From Phocicoccus pinnipedialis (GTDB lineage: Bacteria > Bacillota > Bacilli > Staphylococcales > Salinicoccaceae), in NCBI RefSeq assembly GCF_903994035.1, contig NZ_CAJEWB010000010.1, positions 310,001 to 374,000 of the forward strand: DNA of 64,000 nt, in the 5' to 3' direction. Below are positions 1 through 9,513 of the stretch, piece after piece (position 1 is the stretch's first letter; each line of letters begins with the position of its first letter). The position numbers were made by a program, and so were the translations under genes. The notes under the pieces were generated by a model. The model was not told the origin of the DNA, did not search any database, and saw only the letters and a list, made by a program, of their open reading frames with translations.

Positions 1-777
1 TGCTGACTCTTCAATTGCTTTGTTAGAAACATTGATCGTCTGACAACCCAGTTTGCCAACGATTTCGTCGAAATAATCCAGTTCCTCTAAGATTCTTTCG
101 CTCTTTCCATAATTAGCACTATCTAAAAGGCCTAGTTGAGAGAGCCTTTCTTTTCTAATTCTATACAAAGGTTCACTGTCAATTTTAAGTCCAATGATCT
201 TGTTTGAATCAATTTCGAACAACTCTTTTGGTGCTGATACTTCAGGTACTAAAGGTACGTTTACTACTCTATACCCTTTATGAGCAAAATATTGAGATAA
301 TGGTGTTTTTGAAGTTCTAGATACACCTAGCAACACAATATCTGCCTTTAATAGACCACTTGGATCTTTACCATCATCATATTTGACTGCAAATTCAATC
401 GCATCGATTTTTTTGAAATAGTCTTCATCTAAAATGTGTACACGTCCTGGTTCGTAGAACGGTGTGACTTCAGTTTTCGATTCAATAGCTGTCATGATCG
501 GACCCATAATATCTACATGAGTAATCCCATTTTCCTCTAAAACTGAATCAACGTACTTTCTTAATACAGGTTGTATAATCGTGTAGACAATAATGACGTT
601 ATCGTTTTGGTGTTGACGAATTACAAAATCGAAATCCTCTTTTTCCTTAATGTGCGGATAGCGTGTGATAATTTTTTCATCGATTTCAAAATTAAACTGA
701 GAGAGCCCTGCTCTTGCTACAAACTCACCCGTTTCTCCAATGGAGTCTGAAACGATGACTATTTTAAAAGATGCCAA
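1..777 (-). CDS. ppsR: PpsR, pyruvate phosphate dikinase regulatory kinase/phosphorylase (3' end beyond the window)
   Basis: Bifunctional ADP-dependent kinase and Pi-dependent phosphorylase of the YqfL/PpsR (DUF299) family, which switches pyruvate,phosphate dikinase off and on. The reading frame is open from a TTG codon at 777 to the window edge (259 codons; the family is about 270 aa, so little is missing). The N-terminus reads VIVSDSIGETGEFVARAG, the family signature, and the P-loop-like LLGVSRTSKTPLS lies about two thirds along. The TTG start is preceded by GAAGGA at good spacing. It diverges from glyS. In B. subtilis ccpN separates glyS from this gene; no ccpN is seen here. Read by eye because it runs off the edge. 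Confidence 0.9.
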   Translation of the reverse strand, partial: MASFKIVIVSDSIGETGEFVARAGLSQFNFEIDEKIITRYPHIKEKEDFDFVIRQHQNDNVIIVYTIIQPVLRKYVDSVLEENGITHVDIMGPIMTAIESKTEVTPFYEPGRVHILDEDYFKKIDAIEFAVKYDDGKDPSGLLKADIVLLGVSRTSKTPLSQYFAHKGYRVVNVPLVPEVSAPKELFEIDSNKIIGLKIDSEPLYRIRKERLSQLGLLDSANYGKSERILEELDYFDEIVGKLGCQTINVSNKAIEESA

Positions 778-863
778 AATATCAGTCCTTCGAAAATTTA
801 CTTTGATATGATATTATATTATATTTTTGCTAATATTGGTACCTATCAAAATTACCATGTTCC

Positions 864-892
864 TTGCATTATTATTATTTTTTATTTATAAT
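864..892 (+). promoter_or_regulatory. Candidate promoter for glyS leader
   Basis: TTGCAT (864-869), 17-nt spacer, TATAAT (887-892), predicting a transcript start near 899. This may conflict with a longer T-box stem I, because the -10 lies in sequence that could form the base of stem I, so an upstream start is possible. Confidence 0.45.
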
Positions 893-1057
893 AATTGTGA
901 AAGCGAGCTAAGGGCGGTGAAAGCTTAGCAAATCCAAATGGCTTAAAATTATATATATAAAAGTGAGTATAATGTAAGTTTTATATACTAAAATGGGTGG
1001 AACCGCGGGCTATATGCTCGTCCCTGGATAACAAATTTTGTTATCCAGGTTTTTTTA
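887..1057 (+). promoter_or_regulatory. T-box leader of glyS (tRNA-Gly sensing)
   Basis: A T-box riboswitch that reads through its terminator when uncharged tRNA-Gly accumulates. Seen: a stem I apical part with GCGA, a GCTAAG/CTTAGC helix (907-912 / 924-929) capped by a GGGCGGTGAAAG loop as in the B. subtilis glyQS leader; a candidate Gly specifier GGC at 940-942; stem III AGTATA...TATACT (964-987); the T-box core TGGGTGGAACCGCGGG (about 995-1010); and a terminator stem CCTGGATAAC/GTTATCCAGG (1023-1049) followed by T7. Stem I looks unusually short. The T-box class is certain; the specifier assignment is moderate. Confidence 0.9.
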
Positions 1058-1077
1058 TGGAAAAGGAGAAGATTAAT

Positions 1078-2472
1078 TTGACAAAAAAACACACGTATAC
1101 AATGGATGAACTTGTAAACTTTGCGAAAACACGTGGATTTGTATTTCCTGGTTCTGAAATTTATGGGGGTCTTGCAAATACATGGGACTATGGTCCACTT
1201 GGAATTGAATTAAAAAATAACGTAAAACAAGCTTGGTGGAAAAAATTCATTCAAGAATCACCGTACAACGTAGGTATTGATGCGTCTATTCTTATGAACC
1301 CGAAAGTATGGGAAGCTTCTGGTCACTTAGAAAATTTTAACGACCCAATGATCGATTGCCGTTCATGTAAATCAAGACTGCGTGCTGACAAACTTATTGA
1401 AGATGTTATGCACAAGGAAGACGACACTTTTGTAGCTGATGGTTTATCATTTGATGCTATGAAAAACATCATTGAAGAAAAGAACATCAACTGCCCAGTA
1501 TGTGGTAAACATGAGTGGACAGACATCCGTCAATTCAACTTAATGTTTAAAACTAGCCAGGGGGTAACAGAAGGTTCTACAACGGATATTTTCCTTCGTC
1601 CTGAAACAGCACAAGGCATCTTCGTTAACTTTAAGAATGTTCAAAGAACGATGAGAAAGAAATTACCATTTGGTATCGGTCAAGTTGGTAAATCATTCCG
1701 TAACGAAATTACTCCAGGTAACTTCACATTCAGAACACGAGAATTCGATCAAATGGAACTTCAATTCTTCTGTAAACCAGGAACTGAAATGAAATGGTTC
1801 AATTACTGGAGAGACTACGCTGACAAGTGGTTAAGAAGTCTAGATATGGATATGGATAATATTCGTATGCGTGACCATGATGAAGATGAGCTTTCTCACT
1901 ACTCTAATGCGACTACAGATTTCGAATACAATTTCCCATTCGGTTGGGGTGAGCTATGGGGGGTCGCAAGTCGTACAGACTTTGACTTGTCTCGTCACAT
2001 GGAATTCTCTGGCGAAGACTTTAAATATCATGATCCAGAAACAAACGAAAAATACGTTCCATTCGTAATCGAACCATCACTTGGTTTAGATAGAATGACG
2101 TTAGCTTTCTTAGCGGATGCATACACAACTGAAGCGTTAGAAGATGGACAATCAAGAACTGTTCTTAAATTACATCATCAATTAGCTCCTTTTAAAGCAG
2201 CAATACTTCCTCTTTCTAAAAAGCTTTCGGAAGATGCTATGAAAGTTTACACACAACTTGCAAGTGACTTCAACGTGGAGTTTGACGAAAGTCAATCTAT
2301 CGGTAAACGCTACCGTCGTCAAGATGAAATCGGAACACCATTCTGTATCACATTTGACTTTGACTCATTAGAGGACAACAAAGTGACTGTGCGTGATAGG
2401 GACACTATGGAACAAGAAAGAATCGACATCAAAGATCTTAACGAATATTTAGATAAAAAATTTAAATACTAA
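1078..2472 (+). CDS. glyS: Glycyl-tRNA synthetase (alpha2 type)
   Basis: Class II synthetase that charges tRNA-Gly. It closely resembles the 463-aa S. aureus enzyme: [14 protein letters not shown] near the N-terminus, [12 protein letters not shown] (motif 2 region), EPSLGLDR (motif 3) and a C-terminal anticodon-binding domain ending in VTVRDRD. A TTG start at 1078 (464 aa) is chosen because AAGGAGA sits at 1063-1069; an in-frame ATG at 1057 lies in the T-tract of the leader terminator, and a GTG at 997 is inside the T-box. Four cysteines (C94, C97, C139, C142) form two CxxC pairs suggesting a bound zinc. The gene is on the strand opposite to recO and ppsR. Confidence 0.96.
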   Translation: MTKKHTYTMDELVNFAKTRGFVFPGSEIYGGLANTWDYGPLGIELKNNVKQAWWKKFIQESPYNVGIDASILMNPKVWEASGHLENFNDPMIDCRSCKSRLRADKLIEDVMHKEDDTFVADGLSFDAMKNIIEEKNINCPVCGKHEWTDIRQFNLMFKTSQGVTEGSTTDIFLRPETAQGIFVNFKNVQRTMRKKLPFGIGQVGKSFRNEITPGNFTFRTREFDQMELQFFCKPGTEMKWFNYWRDYADKWLRSLDMDMDNIRMRDHDEDELSHYSNATTDFEYNFPFGWGELWGVASRTDFDLSRHMEFSGEDFKYHDPETNEKYVPFVIEPSLGLDRMTLAFLADAYTTEALEDGQSRTVLKLHHQLAPFKAAILPLSKKLSEDAMKVYTQLASDFNVEFDESQSIGKRYRRQDEIGTPFCITFDFDSLEDNKVTVRDRDTMEQERIDIKDLNEYLDKKFKY

Positions 2473-2475
2473 CAA

Positions 2476-2516
2476 AAAAATGCACATAAATCCTTCTTGG
2501 GTTTATGTGCATTTTT
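2476..2516. terminator. Bidirectional terminator between glyS and recO
   Basis: Long stem AAAAATGCACATAAA (2476-2490) with TTTATGTGCATTTTT (2502-2516); A- and T-rich ends suit termination from both converging genes. Confidence 0.85.
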
Positions 2517-3255
2517 ATATATCAAGCATTTTTCTCGCTTTAAAATATTCACCTGAATATTCCAAAAATAACATTTCGACAAATCTAAACATTTTTTTAG
2601 CTGTTTCCGTATTAATGTCAATTGAGTTAAGATCGTTTATTCTCACGTGTTTTAAAAATGCAATCAAATACACGATTCGTGGCTCTATAAAAACAGAACG
2701 GCCAATACTCTCTTCTGTTTGGCAATCTGTGCAAAGCAATCCGTGAAATTTAAAGCTATAACGATTTAATTTCTTAAAATCATATGATCCACAAGACATG
2801 CATCTTTCAATATTTAATCCTACTCCGTATTTTGGAAATAGTTTAATGAGTACGAAAGATAGGACAGCGTACATTTCGCTACCATCATCCAATCGGTCGA
2901 ACGCAATTTTACAAAGGTCATAAAGATTCTTATCAGGATAGTCTTCCTCAACAACCCTACTGATAACTTCAAGTACATAACTCGCCCCTGTATATAAATC
3001 AAAATCGGCATTCATATTTCTATAAGGATGAATTACATCTACTTCAGTAAGTGTTCCCATACCGCGATACCTCGAATAAGTAAACAGTATGTTTTGGAAT
3101 CCTTGTTTCAAACTCGTAAATGGACTATTTATCTTATTAAAGCCTCTCGCCATAAGTGGAACACTTATACCATTTTCTGTCAGTATAGTAATAATTCGGC
3201 TAGACTCACTGTAGTTTGTCTGCCGAATCATTATTGCTTTATCTTGGTAAATCAT
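2515..3255 (-). CDS. recO: DNA repair protein RecO
   Basis: Recombination mediator of the RecFOR pathway that loads RecA on gapped DNA and anneals SSB-coated strands. The 246-aa protein has an N-terminal OB fold (IRQTNYSESSRIITILTENG) and a zinc-finger pair CMSC...CTDC around residues 150-180, the usual arrangement. It starts at ATG 3255 with GAGTCTATG-type spacing after a GGTGAG. It is the last gene of the era-recO transcription unit and ends at the terminator shared with glyS. Confidence 0.95.
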   Translation of the reverse strand: MIYQDKAIMIRQTNYSESSRIITILTENGISVPLMARGFNKINSPFTSLKQGFQNILFTYSRYRGMGTLTEVDVIHPYRNMNADFDLYTGASYVLEVISRVVEEDYPDKNLYDLCKIAFDRLDDGSEMYAVLSFVLIKLFPKYGVGLNIERCMSCGSYDFKKLNRYSFKFHGLLCTDCQTEESIGRSVFIEPRIVYLIAFLKHVRINDLNSIDINTETAKKMFRFVEMLFLEYSGEYFKARKMLDI

Positions 3256-3264
3256 AGACTCACC

Positions 3265-4170
3265 CTAATATTCTTCATCTCTATAGCCCAGGCTACGAAT
3301 AAACTGTGTCTTATTTCTCCAGTCTTTCTGGACCTTCACCCAAAGCTCTAAATATACTTTGCTACCAAGTAGATTCTCGATGTCTTTACGCGCTAACGTT
3401 CCAATACGTTTAAGCATTTTACCGCCTTTACCTATAACCATACCCTTTTGTGAATCCCGTTCTACATAGATCGTTGCTTGAACGTGTACTTTTTCACCTT
3501 CATTTTCAGCTTTCATCTTCGTCACTTCCACCCCGATCGAGTGTGGGATTTCTTGTTCAGTTAAATGAAGTGCTTTTTCTCTGATTAACTCGGAAACAAT
3601 AAAATGTTCTGGATGGTCTGTCACCCTGTCTTTAGGGTAATACATTGGCCCTTCAGGTAAGTGAGTTTCGATCACTTTTAAGAGCGAATCAACGTTGTTT
3701 CCTTGTAGCGCACTGATAGGTACGATATCACTAAAATCCAGCTCATCTTTGTAGCTTTCAATAATCTCGATAATTTCATCTGGATGAATTAAATCGATTT
3801 TGTTAATAACTAAAACTATCGGTGTTGAACTGTTTTCAAGCATATCGATGATGTATTTATCTCCAGGTCCCTTTTTTTCAGTGGCATTAACTATAAAAAG
3901 AATCACTTCACTTTCACGAAGTGTGTTTCTAGCGACTTTCATCATGTGTTCCCCAAGCTGATGCTTAGGCTTATGAATTCCTGGTGTATCAATGAAGATC
4001 ATCTGTGTATCATCTGTTGTGTATACACCTTGAATTTTATTTCGTGTCGTTTGTGGCTTATCACTCATAATTGCGATCTTTTGTCCAAGCACACGGTTCA
4101 TAAATGTCGATTTACCAACGTTTGGACGACCAATTATAGTGATAAAACCAGATTTAAATCCATCAAACAT
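3265..4170 (-). CDS. era: GTPase Era
   Basis: Essential GTPase that binds the 3' end of 16S rRNA during 30S maturation. At 301 aa it has the full layout: G1 GRPNVGKS at about 15-22, G3 DTPGIH at about 62-67, G4 NKID at about 122-125, and a C-terminal KH domain with [13 protein letters not shown] near residue 245. Its ATG overlaps the cdd stop codon as TAATG, implying translational coupling. The order ybeY-dgkA-cdd-era-recO is the standard Bacillales arrangement. Confidence 0.97.
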   Translation of the reverse strand: MFDGFKSGFITIIGRPNVGKSTFMNRVLGQKIAIMSDKPQTTRNKIQGVYTTDDTQMIFIDTPGIHKPKHQLGEHMMKVARNTLRESEVILFIVNATEKKGPGDKYIIDMLENSSTPIVLVINKIDLIHPDEIIEIIESYKDELDFSDIVPISALQGNNVDSLLKVIETHLPEGPMYYPKDRVTDHPEHFIVSELIREKALHLTEQEIPHSIGVEVTKMKAENEGEKVHVQATIYVERDSQKGMVIGKGGKMLKRIGTLARKDIENLLGSKVYLELWVKVQKDWRNKTQFIRSLGYRDEEY

Positions 4171-4577
4171 TATTCCATATCCTTCCCAGAGAACCCTAAA
4201 GGTAATAATTCATCTACAGTACGCTTAATGACACGACCATCTTTAGATGCCATATAAACCGGCATATCATCTGACGTTAATTCTTTTAAGACTTGTCTGC
4301 AGACGCCACATGGACTTGCTGGATCTGGTGCATCGGTAATTACCACAATTGCCTTAAATTTCGTCTTACCGTTCGCATATGCAGAAACAAGCGCTGTTCT
4401 CTCTGCACAAATTGTAGCTGGATAAGATGCATTTTCTATATTCGCACCATAAATGTATTCATCATCTTCAGTAATTAATAATGCACCTACATTAAAATTC
4501 GAATAAGGCGTATAAGCACGCTTTTGTGCTTCCTGAACCTCAACTAACCACTCTTCTTTAAAAATTCCATCGTTCAT
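4170..4577 (-). CDS. cdd: Cytidine deaminase
   Basis: Homotetrameric zinc enzyme converting cytidine and deoxycytidine to uridine and deoxyuridine in pyrimidine salvage. The 135-aa length is typical. The catalytic CAERTA motif (zinc Cys and the proton-shuttling Glu, about residue 53) and the PCGVCRQ motif with two zinc cysteines (about 86-92) are intact, preceded by [13 protein letters not shown] for substrate binding. ATG 4577 follows AAGGAG at good spacing. Confidence 0.96.
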   Translation of the reverse strand: MNDGIFKEEWLVEVQEAQKRAYTPYSNFNVGALLITEDDEYIYGANIENASYPATICAERTALVSAYANGKTKFKAIVVITDAPDPASPCGVCRQVLKELTSDDMPVYMASKDGRVIKRTVDELLPLGFSGKDME

Positions 4578-4592
4578 ATTTAAAACTCCTTA

Positions 4593-4940
4593 TTAATTGA
4601 ATAAACCTATTATTTTTGGAATAAATACCATTACACCCACTACTACAGCGTAAATACATGCCAAAAGTACAGCTAAAGCTGAGATATCTTTCACATGTTT
4701 CGCTAATGGATGATATTCTTTCGTCACGAGATCTATTGTCTCTTCAAGCGCTGTGTTGAGTGCTTCTAATATCAATACTACAATTATTGCTGAAAAAATG
4801 AATAGCCATTCTATTCCATTTAAATTGAGCATAAACCCAAACATAATTACTACAATACTCGTTAGGAGATGTGCCACGAAGTGGTAATCTTTCGTAATGA
4901 TATAATATAGACCTTCAAAAGGATGCTTAAGACGTTTCAT
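4593..4940 (-). CDS. dgkA: Undecaprenol/diacylglycerol kinase DgkA family
   Basis: Small integral membrane kinase; in Gram-positives this family mainly phosphorylates undecaprenol, feeding the lipid carrier of cell-wall synthesis. The 115-aa form has three predicted membrane helices, with ALNTALEETIDLVT carrying the conserved catalytic Glu and Asn residues near residue 70. The start is set at ATG 4940 because GAGGGTAAAGTA lies just upstream, overlapping the end of ybeY; an upstream in-frame start would fall inside ybeY with no ribosome site. Confidence 0.93.
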   Translation of the reverse strand: MKRLKHPFEGLYYIITKDYHFVAHLLTSIVVIMFGFMLNLNGIEWLFIFSAIIVVLILEALNTALEETIDLVTKEYHPLAKHVKDISALAVLLACIYAVVVGVMVFIPKIIGLFN

Positions 4941-4944
4941 TACT

Positions 4945-5406
4945 TTACCCTCTAGGAATACCAAAAGCGTCTAAAATTTCTTTTTGAATCCCAAACATCT
5001 CTTTTTCCTCTTCTTCATTCATGTGGTCAAATCCAAGTAAGTGTAGGAACCCATGTAAAGATAAAAACATAATTTCCCTCTCGTATGAATGTCCATACTC
5101 GGTTGCTTGTTCCCTTGCACGATTCGTGTTAATGATGATATCACCTAGCACTGATGGCATTCCCTCAATAATAGGCTCGTCTTCATCATCAAGAAATGCG
5201 AAAGAAATGACATCTGTCACTTCATTTTTCTCACGGTAATTACGGTTTATTTCTTGAATTTCAGAGTCTGATACAAAAGATACAGATACTTCCGCTTCGT
5301 CTTTCAACTCAAGATGGTTATACGCAAAATTTAAAAGTTTATCAATTTGTGCTTCTTCAACTTCAGTAATATATTCATCTCTATCTGTAAAATCAATAGT
5401 AATCAT
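4945..5406 (-). CDS. ybeY: Endoribonuclease YbeY
   Basis: Zinc-dependent single-strand endoribonuclease needed for 16S rRNA 3' end maturation and 70S quality control. The zinc motif HGFLHLLGFDH is present about 115 residues in. The start is ambiguous between ATG 5409 and ATG 5406 (MITIDFTDR); the GAGGGG site at the phoH stop codon fits 5406 best, giving 153 aa. An upstream in-frame ATG at 5421 lies within phoH and has no ribosome site. It lies four bases upstream of dgkA. Confidence 0.95.
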   Translation of the reverse strand: MITIDFTDRDEYITEVEEAQIDKLLNFAYNHLELKDEAEVSVSFVSDSEIQEINRNYREKNEVTDVISFAFLDDEDEPIIEGMPSVLGDIIINTNRAREQATEYGHSYEREIMFLSLHGFLHLLGFDHMNEEEEKEMFGIQKEILDAFGIPRG

Positions 5407-5410
5407 CATT

Positions 5411-6352
5411 TTACCCCTCATATGCTCGAATTATTTTAGTCACGAGTGGATGTCTCACGACGTCCTCAGCTTTGAAATGATTCACTCCAATGCCTTTGAT
5501 TCCTTCTAACATACGGACACTTTCAATCAGTCCGCTCGTCGTATTTTTCGGTAAATCAATTTGAGTCTCGTCACCAGTAACAACCATTTTAGAACCAAAT
5601 CCAAGCCTTGTTAAGAACATTTTCATCTGCATACTCGTCGTGTTTTGAGCTTCATCTAGTATTACAAATGCATCATTGAGCGTACGCCCTCTCATATACG
5701 CAAGTGGCGCGATTTCAATGATTCCACGTTCTACTAAGCGGTCTGTTGTTTCAACTCCAAGAACTGTATGTAATCCGTCATATAGCGGTCTCAAGTACGG
5801 ATCTACCTTCTCTTTTAAGTCACCTGGCAAGAATCCGAGGTTTTCCCCAGCTTCTACTGCAGGTCTCGTGAGTACAATGCGCTTAATCTTATTATCTTTC
5901 AGCATTTGACATGCTAGAACAACAGCTAGAAATGTTTTACCGGTACCTGCTGGTCCCACACCAAATGTTAAATCATAATTATTGATCATCTCGACATATT
6001 CTCTTTGACCACTTGTCTTCGGTCTGATCGGCTTACCTTTAAAATCTTTTGCAATTGTTTCTTTGTATAAGTCTTCTAGGTATTCAAGTGTGTCTTTACG
6101 TGACATTTGGATTGCTGCCTCAACATCACGAAGTCCAATCGTGTTGCCTTGATGCATAATCTTTAACAAATTTTCTAATATAGTTTCAACTTTAGAAACC
6201 TCAGCATTGTCTTCGCCCGTCACTCGGATTTCATTTCCAAGTGTATGAATTGAAACATCAAATTCCGTTTCGAGAGCTTTTAAATGAGCGTCATTTGCGC
6301 CTATTAATTCCTGTGCCTCATCTAAATTATCTAAATGTATTACATTAGTCAT
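5411..6352 (-). CDS. phoH: PhoH family ATPase
   Basis: Cytoplasmic P-loop ATPase of the PhoH/YbeZ family, which works beside YbeY in RNA metabolism. The 313-aa protein has an N-terminal KH-like region (about 1-110), Walker A GPAGTGKT at about residue 136, Walker B VILDEAQN at about residue 233, and a C-terminal helicase-like part. First gene of the phoH-ybeY-dgkA-cdd-era-recO unit, starting at ATG 6352. Confidence 0.95.
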   Translation of the reverse strand: MTNVIHLDNLDEAQELIGANDAHLKALETEFDVSIHTLGNEIRVTGEDNAEVSKVETILENLLKIMHQGNTIGLRDVEAAIQMSRKDTLEYLEDLYKETIAKDFKGKPIRPKTSGQREYVEMINNYDLTFGVGPAGTGKTFLAVVLACQMLKDNKIKRIVLTRPAVEAGENLGFLPGDLKEKVDPYLRPLYDGLHTVLGVETTDRLVERGIIEIAPLAYMRGRTLNDAFVILDEAQNTTSMQMKMFLTRLGFGSKMVVTGDETQIDLPKNTTSGLIESVRMLEGIKGIGVNHFKAEDVVRHPLVTKIIRAYEG

Positions 6353-6423
6353 GAACTGACTCCTTTATAATCTACTGCTTTAAATTTACCATATATGGCG
6401 TTATCTAGCTAAGGTTTAAGGCT

Positions 6424-8028
6424 TTATACATCTCGGTTTTTTATATAACAATTCTGAATTACCGACTCTAAAATATAAGGAAGTTCACTGAAAGCACTCT
6501 TTTTAAGCACACGCTCACTCACTTTATGTGCATCCTTACCAATTGGACCAATATTAATAATAGGTGCAGAAATTTCACGAATACTGTCAAATGGGATGGA
6601 ATACGAGCGTCCGAATGATGGTGTATTTTCTTCGTATACAGCATCGCTTAAATTATTTGATGTATATTGTACATAGCTTAAATCACAAATTCCATTAAAG
6701 TATCTTACCTCTTCAGAAATTCTACCTAGCTCTGAGGCTGATCTAATGACTTCTGATACTGCGAGTTTAACATCAAGATCATCACTGCTATTCGCCGCAG
6801 GATAATATGGTGGTGTATAGAACGTAATTACGGCAGGTCCAATACTTCGCATCACAGTCATTAAATCATCAACTATTTGAACACTTTTCATGTGAGATTC
6901 TGTAACTTTTTGTTCTGCTTGATTAATTATGGTTTCAACAGTCTCTCTCCCCAGTTCGTTCACTGCTTTAACATAAAGTTCGCTGTACGTTATAACGGGT
7001 ACAGATACACCGCCAGCATAGAATCCCGTATCAAATTGTTCGTTTAATACTGTCGTACATGATTCAACAGCTTTTTCTACTACACTGTTAAACGTTTCAA
7101 ATACTTCTTCTGCATTTCGATTAAATATAAAAGCATTGTATAAACTCACTGTTTTAAACGGAGTCTGGACATCGTAATGATCTTTAATATCTCTCATGTA
7201 AAGTGATACGAGTGGCGGTGTGATTTCATCTTTAAAGTTTTCTATAAATAAAGGATTATACTCAAGTGACTGATTGATATAACTCATTATGTAGTTCGAG
7301 CTAATACCGTTTAACGCATTACCAACATGTGTCTCTAACCCATATACAAAGACTCCCGGCATGATTTTTCCAATAGTACCTGAATATACGTAGTGATTTG
7401 TATCACTACCTTCTTGTTGGAATGTAGGTTCACTGTTTAAATGCAGGCGGATGTTTAGGTTTTTACGTTCTTTTAACTCTTTTAATGTATCAATTGCTGC
7501 TAACATACCTTTAGAACCGACTTCCTCATCCGGAACTGTAACTAACACTAGGTTAATATCCCACTCTTCTATTATCGCTTTCTCTATTAAAGACATATGT
7601 AACATAAGCCCAGGCTTCATATCCATGACTCCACGTCCAAATAAGTACTCATTTGAATTCAAGTCTTTAATTGCATCATTATCAAGGTAGCTATTATCTT
7701 TCTTAAAGTGCTCCGTTATTTTATCAGTATCAAATGCGTACTCCTTGTATTCTGCATAGTCATCAACACCTACTGTATCAAAGTGACTAATTAAAACAAT
7801 TGTATCTTTACTTGTTTTTCCTTCATAATGTGCAATGAGTGCTCGGCGATCGTCATCCGTGTGTGCAAATTGAATACGATCTTGCTGTCTGAAATACGGG
7901 AGTTGTTCAAGATTATTTTTTACAAGATCAACAAAACTTTTTTCTCCCTTTGAGTGTGTTATTGTGTCGTGCAAAACAAACTGTTTAAGTAAATTTTCTC
8001 TATCTACACTAGTCTGCCAAAGTTCCAT
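6424..8028 (-). CDS. M20-family peptidase, RocB-like
   Basis: Predicted zinc-dependent M20 amidohydrolase/peptidase. At 534 aa it matches the long RocB subfamily (arginine utilisation protein in B. subtilis) better than the usual 380-470 aa M20 enzymes. Metal-site motifs are intact: SHFDTVG (about residue 88), GRGVMDMKPG (about 130) and VPDEEVGSKGM (about 165). ATG 8028 follows GAGGTG; an earlier in-frame ATG lies 18 nt upstream, before that site. It diverges from an amino-acid symporter, suggesting a peptide or amino-acid use function. The true substrate is unknown; RocB itself has no firmly established reaction. It appears inserted between phoH and the floA cluster. Confidence 0.8.
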   Translation of the reverse strand: MELWQTSVDRENLLKQFVLHDTITHSKGEKSFVDLVKNNLEQLPYFRQQDRIQFAHTDDDRRALIAHYEGKTSKDTIVLISHFDTVGVDDYAEYKEYAFDTDKITEHFKKDNSYLDNDAIKDLNSNEYLFGRGVMDMKPGLMLHMSLIEKAIIEEWDINLVLVTVPDEEVGSKGMLAAIDTLKELKERKNLNIRLHLNSEPTFQQEGSDTNHYVYSGTIGKIMPGVFVYGLETHVGNALNGISSNYIMSYINQSLEYNPLFIENFKDEITPPLVSLYMRDIKDHYDVQTPFKTVSLYNAFIFNRNAEEVFETFNSVVEKAVESCTTVLNEQFDTGFYAGGVSVPVITYSELYVKAVNELGRETVETIINQAEQKVTESHMKSVQIVDDLMTVMRSIGPAVITFYTPPYYPAANSSDDLDVKLAVSEVIRSASELGRISEEVRYFNGICDLSYVQYTSNNLSDAVYEENTPSFGRSYSIPFDSIREISAPIINIGPIGKDAHKVSERVLKKSAFSELPYILESVIQNCYIKNRDV

Positions 8029-8157
8029 TATTTTCACCTCATACATAGTTCTATAATTTTAGATTACACGTGTTTAAAATTTTTTACTACAATTTTTAAT
8101 AAATTATCGCAATTTGGATTTTTATAATGTATGATAAAAACAAAAAAGAGGTGGAAT

Positions 8158-9513
8158 ATGGAGTCAATTGTAAAATTTACAGATTGGTTATGGGGATATC
8201 CCATTGTTATTTTGTTATTCTTTGCAAGCGTTTACCTAAGTGTGTATCTAAAAGGGGTTCAATTTAGACATTTTTTCTATATCATTAAAGAAACGTTCTT
8301 TAGTGTGAATAAACCTGCTAAAGGGGAAGGAACAATTACACCAAGACAAGCATTGACATCAGCATTATCATCAACCGTCGGTGCCGCTAACATTATTGGA
8401 GTACCTGTAGCAATTGCCCTAGGAGGTCCAGGAGCGGTTTTCTGGATGATCTTAATCGCATTTTTTGGTATGGCGTTAAAGTATAGTGAAGTTGTACTTG
8501 GTGTGTTTTATCGTGAGAAGAATGCGGCAGGAGAATTTGTCGGTGGACCGACTTACTACATGAAAAAAGGTATTAAGAATAAGAAACTTGGTGCATTTCT
8601 TGCATCGTTTTTTGCTATAGCAATCGTAATTGAAATTATTCCAAGTACAATGGTCCAAGGAAACTCTGTTGCTTCAACAATTGAAGACACATTCAATATT
8701 GCACCATGGATTACAGGAGTTGTTGTTGCTATTGTAACTTCACTTGTCGTCTTTGGAGGAGTTAAACGCATCGCAAGTGTGACAGAAATTGTCGTACCGT
8801 TTATGGTGTTTTTCTATCTATTATTTGGGTTTGTTATTATCCTTATGAATATTACAGCTATTCCCGAAGTTGTGATACTGGTAATTGAAAAAGCATTTAA
8901 ACCAGATGCAGCTGTCGGTGGTGGAGTTGGTGCAGCTCTTGCAACGACAATTCGTTGGGGCTTTGCACGTGGCGTTTATTCAAACGAATCCGGAATGGGA
9001 ACGTCTCCTATCGCTCACGCTGCTGCGAAAACAGATCATCCTGTTCGACAAGGATTCTGGGGGATTGCTGAAATAATTATTGATACGGTGATTATATGTT
9101 CGACTACTGCATTTGTTGTCTTACTCTCAGGAGTGTACAAATCAGAAGAGGCTGATATCAATCCAGGTGCGCTCACTGCTCGTGCATTCGGAGACACGTA
9201 TGGGGCTGTTGGAAATATCTTTGTATCTATATCTTTAATATTTTTTGTAATATCGACAATTATTGTCATCATATTTTATGGGTCACGTATGACTGAATAT
9301 TTATTTGGATTATGGGCAGGTAAAGTGATGAAATTTATATACGTTATTGCGATAGTACTCGGCGCAATGAGTCTTGGTAATAATGTGTGGAATCTACTCG
9401 ATTTAACACTTGCATTTGTACTTATACCGAATATAATTGCAGTACTATTACTTGCACCTAAAGTAAAAGAACTTACAATAGATTTCTTTAAGAATGTAAA
9501 ACCAAATGACTAA
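8158..9513 (+). CDS. AGCS-family sodium:amino acid (alanine/glycine) symporter
   Basis: Integral membrane sodium- or proton-coupled symporter for alanine, glycine or related amino acids. At 451 aa it is family length, with about 11 membrane helices and the AGCS signatures GPGAVFWMILIAFFGMALKYSE (abbreviated: GPGAxFWM...KYSE) near residue 90 and RGVYSNESGMGTSPIAHA near residue 270. ATG 8158 follows GAGGTGG; an in-frame ATG 27 nt upstream lacks a site. Divergent from the RocB-like peptidase and closed by its own terminator. Confidence 0.92.
   Translation: MESIVKFTDWLWGYPIVILLFFASVYLSVYLKGVQFRHFFYIIKETFFSVNKPAKGEGTITPRQALTSALSSTVGAANIIGVPVAIALGGPGAVFWMILIAFFGMALKYSEVVLGVFYREKNAAGEFVGGPTYYMKKGIKNKKLGAFLASFFAIAIVIEIIPSTMVQGNSVASTIEDTFNIAPWITGVVVAIVTSLVVFGGVKRIASVTEIVVPFMVFFYLLFGFVIILMNITAIPEVVILVIEKAFKPDAAVGGGVGAALATTIRWGFARGVYSNESGMGTSPIAHAAAKTDHPVRQGFWGIAEIIIDTVIICSTTAFVVLLSGVYKSEEADINPGALTARAFGDTYGAVGNIFVSISLIFFVISTIIVIIFYGSRMTEYLFGLWAGKVMKFIYVIAIVLGAMSLGNNVWNLLDLTLAFVLIPNIIAVLLLAPKVKELTIDFFKNVKPND

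Noticed and set aside
997-1077. N-terminal extension of GlyS from GTG 997
   Set aside because: This stretch is the T-box core and terminator of the glyS leader, not coding; TTG 1078 has the ribosome site.
4293-4478. Plus-strand frames inside cdd, era, recO and similar genes
   Set aside because: Shadows of conserved minus-strand genes with no ribosome sites or recognisable domains.
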